A stretch of DNA of 15,024 nt, taken from assembly GCA_026416755.1 (NCBI GenBank), contig JAOAEP010000120.1, forward strand, positions 1 through 15,024, written 5' to 3'. The DNA is from a bacterium. GTDB taxonomy: Bacteria; Ratteibacteria; UBA8468; B48-G9; JAFGKM01. Positions 1 through 6,921 of the stretch are shown here, one piece after another. A program made the position numbers and the translations under genes. Numbering within the stretch: the stretch's first letter is position 1; each line of letters opens with the position of its first letter. The notes beneath the pieces were generated by a model that saw nothing but the letters and a program-made list of their open reading frames with translations, did not search any database and was not told the DNA's origin.

Positions 1-2
1 AT

Positions 3-416
3 GATTTTTCAGATGGACTTTCTATTTTAAAAGAAGGGAATGATTTTTATATAATAGGAACTGGGAATATGACTCATAGAGCAATTGAGGTAAGTGAAGA
101 ACTTGAAAAAAATAAAATAAATGTAGGTGTTATTGATTTATATAGGATAAAACCAATAAATTCAGAACTTTTAATTGAAACAGTTAAAAATACAAAAGGA
201 ATTATTACAATAGAAGAACATTTACTCGCAGGCGGTATGGGAAGTGCAGTAATTGAGGTTTTGGTTGATAATGGAATAAATTTACCTGTGAAGAGATTTG
301 GAGTTAAAGATAAGTATCTATATGCATATGGTGGAAGAGAAAATATACAAAAAATTTGTGGTTTAGATAAAGAAAGTGTTGTAAAAGGTATAATTGAATG
401 GATGAAGAAAATTTAA
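3..416 (+). CDS. Transketolase, C-terminal subunit (3' part of gene)
   Basis: The reading frame is already open at base 3, so this is the 3' end of a longer gene starting outside the window; the ATG at 69 is internal. The 137 visible residues form the transketolase C-terminal domain, with an IIGTGNM strand, a VIDLYRIKPI segment and the typical EEHLLAGGMGSAVIEVL helix start. In split transketolases this subunit pairs with a separate TPP-binding N-terminal subunit, which would lie just upstream. The reaction is transfer of a two-carbon ketol unit between sugars. The 3' end overlaps the next glycosyltransferase start by 19 bases, which ties it to the glycan locus. It could be the housekeeping pentose-phosphate enzyme or (inference) a dedicated one for a branched or chain-extended sugar. 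A DXS-like enzyme is less likely, because the end of the protein resembles transketolase. Confidence 0.88.
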   Translation, partial: DFSDGLSILKEGNDFYIIGTGNMTHRAIEVSEELEKNKINVGVIDLYRIKPINSELLIETVKNTKGIITIEEHLLAGGMGSAVIEVLVDNGINLPVKRFGVKDKYLYAYGGRENIQKICGLDKESVVKGIIEWMKKI

Positions 417-1327
417 TATCAGTTGTTATCTCTTTTAGAAATGAAGAAGAAAATATACCTGAACTTATAAAAAGAATAAAAGAATCAATAGAGAAAACTG
501 GTTATAAATATGAAATAATTTTTGTAAATGATGCCTCTACTGATAACTCACTTGAAATTTTAAAGGAATACGCTGAAAAAGATAAAAGAATAAAAATAAT
601 AAATCTATCAAGAAGATTTGGATATAATCAAGGAATAATGGCAGGTTTCTGTTATACAAAAGGAGATGCAGTTATAACTTTAGATGCTGATTTACAGGAC
701 CCCCCGGAATTGATACCTGAGTTAATAAAAAAATGGGAAGATGGTGTGGATATTATTCATACTGTGAGAAAAAAAAGAGAAGGAGAAAGTAAAATTAAAA
801 ATATTCTTACAAAACTTGCTTATAATATTATAAATTTTGTTTCTGAACTTAAACTTTTACAGAATGCTGGGAATTTTAAACTTATATCAAGAAAAACACT
901 TAATGAAATATTAAAATTAAAAGAAAAAGACCCGTATGTAAGAGGACTTGTTGCATGGACAGGGTTTAAACAGGATTATATTTACTATGTGAGAGAAAAA
1001 AGATATAAAGGGAAAACACATTTCCCATTTTTAAGGAGTATGGGACCTTTTATGGAATTTATAAGTGGTGTAACTTCTTTTTCTATTTTGCCTTTACTTT
1101 ATATTGTTCTTCTTGGAATAATATTAACTTTTCTTGGTATAGTTTTTTTATTACTTTCTATTTTTAATTTTTTACAATTATGGATAGGACTTATTATTTT
1201 TTTATCCGGTATCATTGTTTTTTCTATTGGAATTGTTGGAGTTTATATAGGAAGAATATGGAAAGAAGTTTTAGATAGACCAAATTATATAGTTGAAAGT
1301 ACTATAAATATTGAAGATGAAATATAA
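398..1327 (+). CDS. GT2 glycosyltransferase, GtrB/DPM1-like, with two membrane helices
   Basis: 309 residues. The GT-A catalytic domain comes first: VVISFRNEEENI (9-20), FVNDASTDNS (42-51), RRFGYNQG (72-79) and the metal/nucleotide motif DADLQDPPE (96-104). Two hydrophobic helices follow at about 225-255 and 258-288, then a short basic tail. This layout is that of polyprenyl-phosphate sugar synthases (GtrB, ArnC, dolichol-phosphate-mannose synthase), which load a nucleotide sugar onto a lipid phosphate at the inner face of the membrane. The start ATG at 398 lies inside the transketolase end, with AAAAGG about ten bases before it, so the two genes are probably translationally coupled. The following gene is a GT-C enzyme, the class that uses such lipid-linked sugars, which suggests the pair works in sequence. 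The sugar cannot be read from the sequence. Confidence 0.9.
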   Translation: MDEENLISVVISFRNEEENIPELIKRIKESIEKTGYKYEIIFVNDASTDNSLEILKEYAEKDKRIKIINLSRRFGYNQGIMAGFCYTKGDAVITLDADLQDPPELIPELIKKWEDGVDIIHTVRKKREGESKIKNILTKLAYNIINFVSELKLLQNAGNFKLISRKTLNEILKLKEKDPYVRGLVAWTGFKQDYIYYVREKRYKGKTHFPFLRSMGPFMEFISGVTSFSILPLLYIVLLGIILTFLGIVFLLLSIFNFLQLWIGLIIFLSGIIVFSIGIVGVYIGRIWKEVLDRPNYIVESTINIEDEI

Positions 1328-2825
1328 ATTTTTTAAGATTTTTATTCTTTCCTTTGCTTGTATATCATTTTTATGGATCCCGTATATTTTCCCTTACTTT
1401 TCAAATGTTGACGAACCAGGATATTTGGCTTCTGCAATGCAACTTGCAAGAGGGAAACTTTTATATAAAGATGTTTTTGAAGCCAAAGGACCTGGAATGA
1501 TGTATATATTTAAAATTTTCGTCAAACTTTCCCCAACAAATTTTACTTTATTTATCCATTTATTTATGTTTTTACTTCTTTTTCTTAATTCTTTTTTAAT
1601 TTATAAAATATTAACCAAAAAAATAAATTATAATTTTGCTCTATTAGGTTTTTTCTTCCCTATTTTTCTTTCCTGTTTTTATCCACTCGATATGATTACA
1701 GGCCCTGAATTTTTTGTTTGTCCTATAATTTTAGCCTCCTATGTTCTTTTTATATATTTCCCACATAACATATTTTCAATATTTATCATGGGTCTCTTCT
1801 CGGGTCTTATTTTGTTATTTAAACCGTTTGGTATTTTTTACGTTTTTTGTTTTTTTCTATTAATTATTCTTAAAACAAAAAAATTTAAAAATTTTTTATT
1901 TTATTTTTCAGGGATATTTATTCCAATTATCTTATTTTTTTATTATCTTGTTTCAAATAATCTTTTGAATGAATTCTATTTATGGACAATTGAATATCCT
2001 ATTTTTGTTTCAAAAACAATACCTCTGTATAGAAAAATTTATTACTTTTTTCCAATGGTTGGTAGATTAATGTTTTTAAATCCTTTTTATATAATATTTG
2101 GACTTCCCTTAATTTTTAATAAAGAAATATTTAAAGAGAACTTCGACACCATAACTTTATTTTTTGTTTCTTTACTTTGGGGTGCTTCTCATGGATTACC
2201 TTTCCCTCATCACTATATGGTAGCAATTCCCTTTATTTTTATGTTATCTATAATTGGGTTCTGCAAATTTAATAAAAATTTTTTAAATAATAAAGAGATT
2301 AAAAAAATTATTGAATTACTTATAATTTTTTCCTTGCTTCAATCTTTAATTTATTGGAATGGATTTGATTTTTATAAAAAATGGATTGAATTTATAAAAG
2401 AAAAGAAATGGACAAAAGAATATGAAGAAAAAAAATATAAAGAAATATTAGATTTTCTTAAAGAAAATGTAAAAAGAGATGATAAAATTATTATATGGGG
2501 TTTAAACCCTAAAATTTATGTATTGTCTGATATTTCTCCTGGAACAAAATTTATTTCTTCGGTAGAACCTATAAATGGTATCGTTTATTATGATGTTTCT
2601 AAAATAATTCAGTTTAAAAAAGCAGAAAAAATATTTATTAATGAGATCCAAAAAAAAGAAGTGAAATTTTTTATAGATGCGACTTTTAATAGTTTGATTG
2701 GTATACCTTATTATACAATTGATAAATATCCAGAAATTAAAAAAGTAATTGATATAGAATATAAATTGTTTCCTTTAACATATTCTGGTTGTAAAATATA
2801 CAAACAATTGGTTAAAAAAGAATGA
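1317..2825 (+). CDS. GT39/ArnT-like integral membrane glycosyltransferase (GT-C fold)
   Basis: 502 residues from the ATG at 1317. A TTG at 1311 in the same frame would add two residues; I prefer ATG. The protein has an N-terminal membrane helix, then an outside loop with NVDEPGY (catalytic-type acidic pair D32-E33) and EAKGPG (around 55-60). This is the arrangement in ArnT/PMT-family enzymes, whose acidic residues in the first periplasmic loop act on a polyprenyl-phosphate sugar. About ten further hydrophobic segments reach to roughly residue 340, followed by a soluble domain of about 150 residues, presumably periplasmic, that ends in the common CKIYK-type tail. It overlaps the GtrB-like gene by 11 bases, fitting a donor-maker/donor-user pair. 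The acceptor (lipid A, glycan or protein) is unknown. Its stop codon abuts the stop of the opposite-strand gene. Confidence 0.82.
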   Translation: MKYKFFKIFILSFACISFLWIPYIFPYFSNVDEPGYLASAMQLARGKLLYKDVFEAKGPGMMYIFKIFVKLSPTNFTLFIHLFMFLLLFLNSFLIYKILTKKINYNFALLGFFFPIFLSCFYPLDMITGPEFFVCPIILASYVLFIYFPHNIFSIFIMGLFSGLILLFKPFGIFYVFCFFLLIILKTKKFKNFLFYFSGIFIPIILFFYYLVSNNLLNEFYLWTIEYPIFVSKTIPLYRKIYYFFPMVGRLMFLNPFYIIFGLPLIFNKEIFKENFDTITLFFVSLLWGASHGLPFPHHYMVAIPFIFMLSIIGFCKFNKNFLNNKEIKKIIELLIIFSLLQSLIYWNGFDFYKKWIEFIKEKKWTKEYEEKKYKEILDFLKENVKRDDKIIIWGLNPKIYVLSDISPGTKFISSVEPINGIVYYDVSKIIQFKKAEKIFINEIQKKEVKFFIDATFNSLIGIPYYTIDKYPEIKKVIDIEYKLFPLTYSGCKIYKQLVKKE

Positions 2826-4439
2826 CTATTTAAGAATAGATATTTTATCATTAAGATAAATTAGATTGTTATAACATTTTAAAAGAAAATTAGAAATTAA
2901 GAAAGAATCAATTTTACCTGACATACCAAGAGCAATTATTTTCTGAGGATTTGAGTATGTTTTAAATGCAATTGTAAAAATAATTAAAACAAAAATTGTT
3001 TCTATTAAAAAGAATTGACTGAAAATTAGAAATTTCTTTTTATTCAGAGATAATACATATTTTATTCCAAAACAAATAAGTAAACTCGTAATAGGAAGTA
3101 ATCCTGTATGAGCAACTCCTAATAATTCTTTGACTGGATTGACAATTGTTCCTAAAAAATAACTTAAAAAAAGAAAAAAAATTAAAAAAGAGTTTGAGGA
3201 AATTGTTTTTAAATTAAAATTCTTAATGTTTTTAAAAAAGAAAAATAATAAAAGAAATGTCAATGAAAAGGTTAAACTGCCAGGTAAAGTACATACATAA
3301 GCAGGATGAAGGTAATTAAAAAATTTGTAAAATGAAGGAGTATTATGAAAAACATCTTTATAAAATTTTAAAGGAAGAGGATAAAGAGTTTTTATAAAAT
3401 TATGTAAATCTTTTTCAATTCTATAATTTAAAGATAAACTCTTTTGTTGTTGATACGCTGTAGTACTCAAAAATCCATAATAAATTCCATAATTTTTTAT
3501 TGCCCATGAAAAATATGTAAAAATTATAACAAAAAAAATCAAATAAAAAATGCTTACTTTCTTAATTAAACTTTTATTTAAAATTGCTTTGGAAAATAAA
3601 TGTAAAAATATAGGAACTATATAACAACCAGCCAAAAAATGGACAATAAAACTTATCCCAAATAAGAAACTTGAGAGAAATAATGAAAGATTATCCGGAT
3701 TTTTTAGAAATTTAAGATAAAAATATAAACCTAAAATAATATAAAAAGAACAGAATGCTTTACTCCATGTATATGTTATTTGTCTTAAAGTTGCTGGATT
3801 TAAAAACATAATAGTTGATACTAACAGAAATAAATATTTATTTTCAATTTTTAAATATTCTTTACAAAATAAATAAATGGATAAGACCAACATAAAATTT
3901 AAAAAAGTTGAAATAATCTGATATTTATAAAATTCACCCCCAATGATTGAAAGATAAAAAAAACAAACAATATTAAAAAATGGTGGTCTTGAAGGGATTA
4001 TGTATCCTTCAAAAACAATATTTTTTGGTAATCTATCCAAAAAAAACACACTTCTTAAATAATGTTCAAACCAATCCCAATAGAATAAACCGCCAAAATA
4101 AAGAGGAATAAAAAACTGAGATATTATAAAAATAAAAAACACTACAAAAAATTTTTTTAATAATGTAATTTCTTCAATTTCAGTTTTCTCTAAAAATATA
4201 AAGATAAGGGAAGAAACTAAAAATAATAAAAGAAATACCCCATTAAAAATTGTAAAATTTACGTTGAAAATATAACTTAAAAATCCAGAAACATAGAATA
4301 AGAAAAAAGAAAAACCAAAATTTAAAACCAATTTTTCTTCTTTTTTTAAAGATAGAAACTTAGTAACTAACCTTCCTGGAAAATATCCGCTAAAAAAGAT
4401 AAAAAAACTTAAAATAAAAATTTCAAATAAATCTTCCAT
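2826..4439 (-). CDS. Multi-pass membrane protein, probable GT-C glycosyltransferase
   Basis: 537 residues from ATG at 4439 (reverse strand). A TTG at 4457 would add six residues, but neither start has a clear ribosome site. The protein is mostly hydrophobic, with about ten to twelve membrane segments. After the third or fourth comes an outside-type loop with YWDWFEHY (D122, E125), then SRPPFFN (around 150-156). An acidic motif followed by RPP-type residues matches the first catalytic loop of GT-C enzymes, so a lipid-phosphate-sugar-dependent glycosyltransferase is the best guess. An O-antigen polymerase (Wzy) is a possible alternative, since those are also hydrophobic and poorly conserved. 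It is the only minus-strand gene in the locus. It converges with the gene on its left with no gap (stops at 2825 and 2826) and diverges from the SDR gene across 68 bases. Confidence 0.65.
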   Translation of the reverse strand: MEDLFEIFILSFFIFFSGYFPGRLVTKFLSLKKEEKLVLNFGFSFFLFYVSGFLSYIFNVNFTIFNGVFLLLFLVSSLIFIFLEKTEIEEITLLKKFFVVFFIFIISQFFIPLYFGGLFYWDWFEHYLRSVFFLDRLPKNIVFEGYIIPSRPPFFNIVCFFYLSIIGGEFYKYQIISTFLNFMLVLSIYLFCKEYLKIENKYLFLLVSTIMFLNPATLRQITYTWSKAFCSFYIILGLYFYLKFLKNPDNLSLFLSSFLFGISFIVHFLAGCYIVPIFLHLFSKAILNKSLIKKVSIFYLIFFVIIFTYFSWAIKNYGIYYGFLSTTAYQQQKSLSLNYRIEKDLHNFIKTLYPLPLKFYKDVFHNTPSFYKFFNYLHPAYVCTLPGSLTFSLTFLLLFFFFKNIKNFNLKTISSNSFLIFFLFLSYFLGTIVNPVKELLGVAHTGLLPITSLLICFGIKYVLSLNKKKFLIFSQFFLIETIFVLIIFTIAFKTYSNPQKIIALGMSGKIDSFLISNFLLKCYNNLIYLNDKISILK

Positions 4440-4447
4440 TGGAATAA

Positions 4448-4476
4448 ATTTTAACAAAAAAGTCCAAGGTTTACAA
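4448..4476 (-). promoter_or_regulatory. Possible promoter of the minus-strand membrane protein gene
   Basis: On the minus strand TTGTAA (4476-4471) and TAAAAT (4453-4448) are separated by 17 bases, matching the sigma-70 hexamers 4/6 and 5/6. The -10 element ends only 8 bases before the ATG at 4439, so the transcript would have almost no leader. Such matches are frequent by chance in A+T-rich DNA. Confidence 0.3.
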
Positions 4477-4498
4477 AAAGTAATAAAAATGATAATAT
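4470..4498 (+). promoter_or_regulatory. Possible promoter of the large glycan operon
   Basis: TTTACA at 4470-4475 is followed by overlapping -10 candidates GATAAT (4491-4496, spacer 15) and TAATAT (4493-4498, spacer 17). Its -35 lies on top of the -35 of the divergent minus-strand candidate, so the two promoters would compete for polymerase. The -10 is only 9-11 bases from the ATG at 4508, and no Shine-Dalgarno sequence is visible there. Confidence 0.3.
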
Positions 4499-4511
4499 GA
4501 AATTAATATGA
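4489..4511 (+). other. Two nested mini-ORFs chained to the SDR start by ATGA overlaps
   Basis: ATG at 4489 reads M-I-I-stop. Its TGA overlaps the ATG at 4497, which reads M-K-L-I-stop. That TGA in turn overlaps the true ATG at 4508. Both junctions are ATGA. The two later ATGs sit in a perfect 10-base direct repeat, TAATATGAAA (4493-4502 and 4504-4513). This could be a re-initiation device or simply a small tandem duplication in A+T-rich DNA. Confidence 0.25.
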
Positions 4512-5452
4512 AAGAAAAAATAAAAATACTTGTTACTGGTGGAGCAGGGTATATTGGTTCAATTTTAGTTCCTATTTTATTGCAAAAAGGATATTATGTT
4601 ATTGTTATTGATAATTTTATGTATAATCAGACATCTCTTCTTGATTGTTGTTATTTTAAAAATCTTGAAATAATTAGAGGAGATACAAGAGATGAAAACT
4701 TACTAAAGGAAATATTAAAAAAAGTGGACGTGATATTCCCTCTTGCTTGTATTACAGGTGCTCCTGCCTGTGATAAAAACCCTTATGAAGCAAAATCAGT
4801 AAATCTTGATGCTATAAAGTTAATTTTGAAATTGAGAAGTAAAAATCAGATAATTATATTTCCAACAACAAATAGTGGATATGGAATTGGGCAGGAAGGA
4901 ATATATTGTACAGAAGAAACACCTTTAAATCCTATTTCTCTTTATGGAAATTTAAAAGTTGAAGCAGAAAAATTAGTCCTTGATTCAGGAAATAGTATAA
5001 CTTTAAGATTTGCTACTTGTTTTGGAATAAGTCCAAGGATGCGTCTTGATTTACTTGTCAATGATTTTGTTTATAGAGCAGTTGTGGATGGTTATCTTGT
5101 TGTATATCAAGGTCATTTTAAAAGAAATTATATTCACGTAAGAGATGCTTCCTTCTCCTTTATTCATTGTTTAGAAAATTTTGATAAAATGAAAAATACT
5201 ACTTATAATGTAGGTTTAAGTGATGCGAATATCAGTAAACTTGAATTATGTGAATTGATAAAAAAACATATCCCAAATTTTTACTACCATGAAGCAGAGG
5301 TTGGAGAAGACCCTGATAAGAGAAATTACATAGTAAGTAATGAAAAAATAGAGAGAACTGGATTTAAAGCAAAAATCTCACTTGACGAAGGAATTGAGGA
5401 GTTAATAAAAGGATATAAAATAATAAGAAAATACGGTTTTTCAAATGTCTAA
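4508..5452 (+). CDS. Extended SDR, nucleotide-sugar epimerase/reductase family
   Basis: 314 residues. The N-terminal Rossmann motif GGAGYIG (11-17), the strand end IDNF with D35 and GDTRD (58-62) show NAD(P) binding. The catalytic set is T121 in TTNSGYG, with Y146 and K150 in SLYGNLK. The position that is T-D/E in 4,6-dehydratases reads T-N-S here, so an epimerase or ketoreductase is more likely than a dehydratase. The C-terminal half has the substrate-binding stretches RMRLDLLVNDFVYRAV and KRNYIHVRDA. As I recall, these are typical of an SDR family common in O-antigen loci next to transketolase and RfbH-like genes. It is the first gene of the main operon, and two bases separate it from the radical SAM gene. 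No ribosome site is visible. The substrate is unknown. Confidence 0.88.
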   Translation: MKEKIKILVTGGAGYIGSILVPILLQKGYYVIVIDNFMYNQTSLLDCCYFKNLEIIRGDTRDENLLKEILKKVDVIFPLACITGAPACDKNPYEAKSVNLDAIKLILKLRSKNQIIIFPTTNSGYGIGQEGIYCTEETPLNPISLYGNLKVEAEKLVLDSGNSITLRFATCFGISPRMRLDLLVNDFVYRAVVDGYLVVYQGHFKRNYIHVRDASFSFIHCLENFDKMKNTTYNVGLSDANISKLELCELIKKHIPNFYYHEAEVGEDPDKRNYIVSNEKIERTGFKAKISLDEGIEELIKGYKIIRKYGFSNV

Positions 5453-5454
5453 AA

Positions 5455-6921
5455 ATGACTGACCTTATTCTTGTAAATCCAGGTAATTTGAAAAAAGTAT
5501 ATGGAGAATTAAGAAACAAATTTGCAGGTATTGAACCCCCTTATTGGTGTGCTTTAATTGCTTCTTTTGTAAGAGAAAAAGGATATTCTGTTAAAATTAT
5601 AGACGCCGATGCAGAAAATCTATCCCCTGAAGAAACAGTAAGTAAAATTATTGAAAATGAACCATTACTTGTCAATATTGTGGTTATGGGAACAAATCCC
5701 TCTGCTTCTTCAACACCTAAAATGGCAACAGTTAGTAAAATACTCACAAATTTGAAAGAAAAATATTCAGATATAAAAATTATGCTTTCAGGACTTCATC
5801 CTTCTTCTTTACCTGAAAAAACTTTAAAAGAAGAAAAAACTGATTATGTATGTCAAGGAGAAGGATTTTTGACTACTTTGAATTTACTAAAAGCAATTAA
5901 AGAAAAAAGAAATATTGAAAAAGAGAATATTAAAGGTTTATGGTATAAAAAAGACAAAGAAATAATAAATGGAGGATATGAAGAAATAATATCAAATCTT
6001 GACGATTTACCTTTACCTGCTTGGGATTTATTACCTATGGAAAAGTATAGAGCCCATAATTGGCATTGTTTTGAAAATATTGAAGAAAGAGGAAATTATG
6101 CAGTTATTTATACAAGTTTTGGATGTCCTTTTAATTGTTCTTACTGTAATATAAAAGCACTTTACAACAACAAACCTGGTATAAGATATAAGTCACCAGA
6201 AAGAGTTATTGAAGAGATTGATGAACTTGTTGAAAAATATAATATAAAAAATTTGAAAATTGCTGATGAACTTTTTGTTTTGAATAAAGAGAGAGTCCAT
6301 AAAATTTGTGATTATATAATTGAAAGAAAATATAAACTTAATATATGGGCATATGCAAGAATTGACACTGTTGATGAAGAAATATTAAAAAAATTAAAAA
6401 AAGCAGGATTTAACTGGTTGTGTTATGGAATAGAATCAGCAAGTGAGAAAGTAAGAAAAGGAGTATCAAAAAAAATACACCAAGATAGAATAGAAAAAGT
6501 AATTGAAATGACAAAAAAATCTGGAATTTATGTATTGGGTAATTTTATTTTTGGACTTCCAGATGATGATTATGAAACAATGAATCAAACATTAAATCTT
6601 GCAAAAAAACTTAAATGTGAATATGTAAATTTTTATGTTGGCATGGCATACCCTGGCTCTTATTTATATGAATGGGCATTAAAAAATGAAATTAAATTAC
6701 CTGAAAGTTGGACTGGTTTTGCTCAACTTTCTGAAGATACACTACCATTACCTACAAAATATTTAAAACCAGAGGAAGTACTAAAATTTAGAGATAAAGC
6801 TTTTTATGAGTATTACAGTGACCCCGAATATTTGAAAATGATTGAAGAAAAATTTGGTAAAAAAGTAGTTGAACATATAGAAGAAATGTTAAAAATTAAA
6901 ATAAGTAGAAAATATGGATAA
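5455..6921 (+). CDS. Radical SAM protein with N-terminal B12-binding-type domain
   Basis: 488 residues. Residues 1-140 have the alternating pattern of a cobalamin-binding Rossmann domain, including LSGLHPSSLPEKTL (111-124), but the DxHxxG lower-ligand motif is absent. If B12 binds, it does so without histidine, as in the BchE-like class. The radical SAM core starts with GCPFNCSYC (C224, C228, C231; CxxxCxxC), which holds a [4Fe-4S] cluster that cleaves S-adenosylmethionine, followed by the AdoMet-barrel features EIDELVEKY, LCYGIES and NFIFGLPDDD. Such enzymes methylate unactivated carbons or rearrange carbon skeletons. Here it sits between an SDR and a PLP sugar enzyme, with an 8-base overlap to the latter, so a nucleotide sugar or its lipid-linked form is a reasonable substrate (inference). 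A non-methylating dehydratase/deaminase role like that of DesII cannot be excluded. Confidence 0.87.
   Translation: MTDLILVNPGNLKKVYGELRNKFAGIEPPYWCALIASFVREKGYSVKIIDADAENLSPEETVSKIIENEPLLVNIVVMGTNPSASSTPKMATVSKILTNLKEKYSDIKIMLSGLHPSSLPEKTLKEEKTDYVCQGEGFLTTLNLLKAIKEKRNIEKENIKGLWYKKDKEIINGGYEEIISNLDDLPLPAWDLLPMEKYRAHNWHCFENIEERGNYAVIYTSFGCPFNCSYCNIKALYNNKPGIRYKSPERVIEEIDELVEKYNIKNLKIADELFVLNKERVHKICDYIIERKYKLNIWAYARIDTVDEEILKKLKKAGFNWLCYGIESASEKVRKGVSKKIHQDRIEKVIEMTKKSGIYVLGNFIFGLPDDDYETMNQTLNLAKKLKCEYVNFYVGMAYPGSYLYEWALKNEIKLPESWTGFAQLSEDTLPLPTKYLKPEEVLKFRDKAFYEYYSDPEYLKMIEEKFGKKVVEHIEEMLKIKISRKYG

Noticed and set aside
2826..4439. O-antigen polymerase (Wzy) as the main call for the minus-strand membrane protein
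   Set aside because: The WDWFE loop followed by RPP residues fits GT-C glycosyltransferases better; Wzy is kept only as an alternative.
4508..5452. Nucleotide-sugar 4,6-dehydratase
   Set aside because: The catalytic Thr-Asp/Glu-Glu set is absent (T-N-S here), so the first step toward a 4-keto-6-deoxy sugar must be encoded elsewhere.
5541..5747. Reverse-strand ORF of 68 codons inside the radical SAM gene
   Set aside because: It lies wholly within a well-supported gene on the other strand, has no ribosome site and resembles no known protein.
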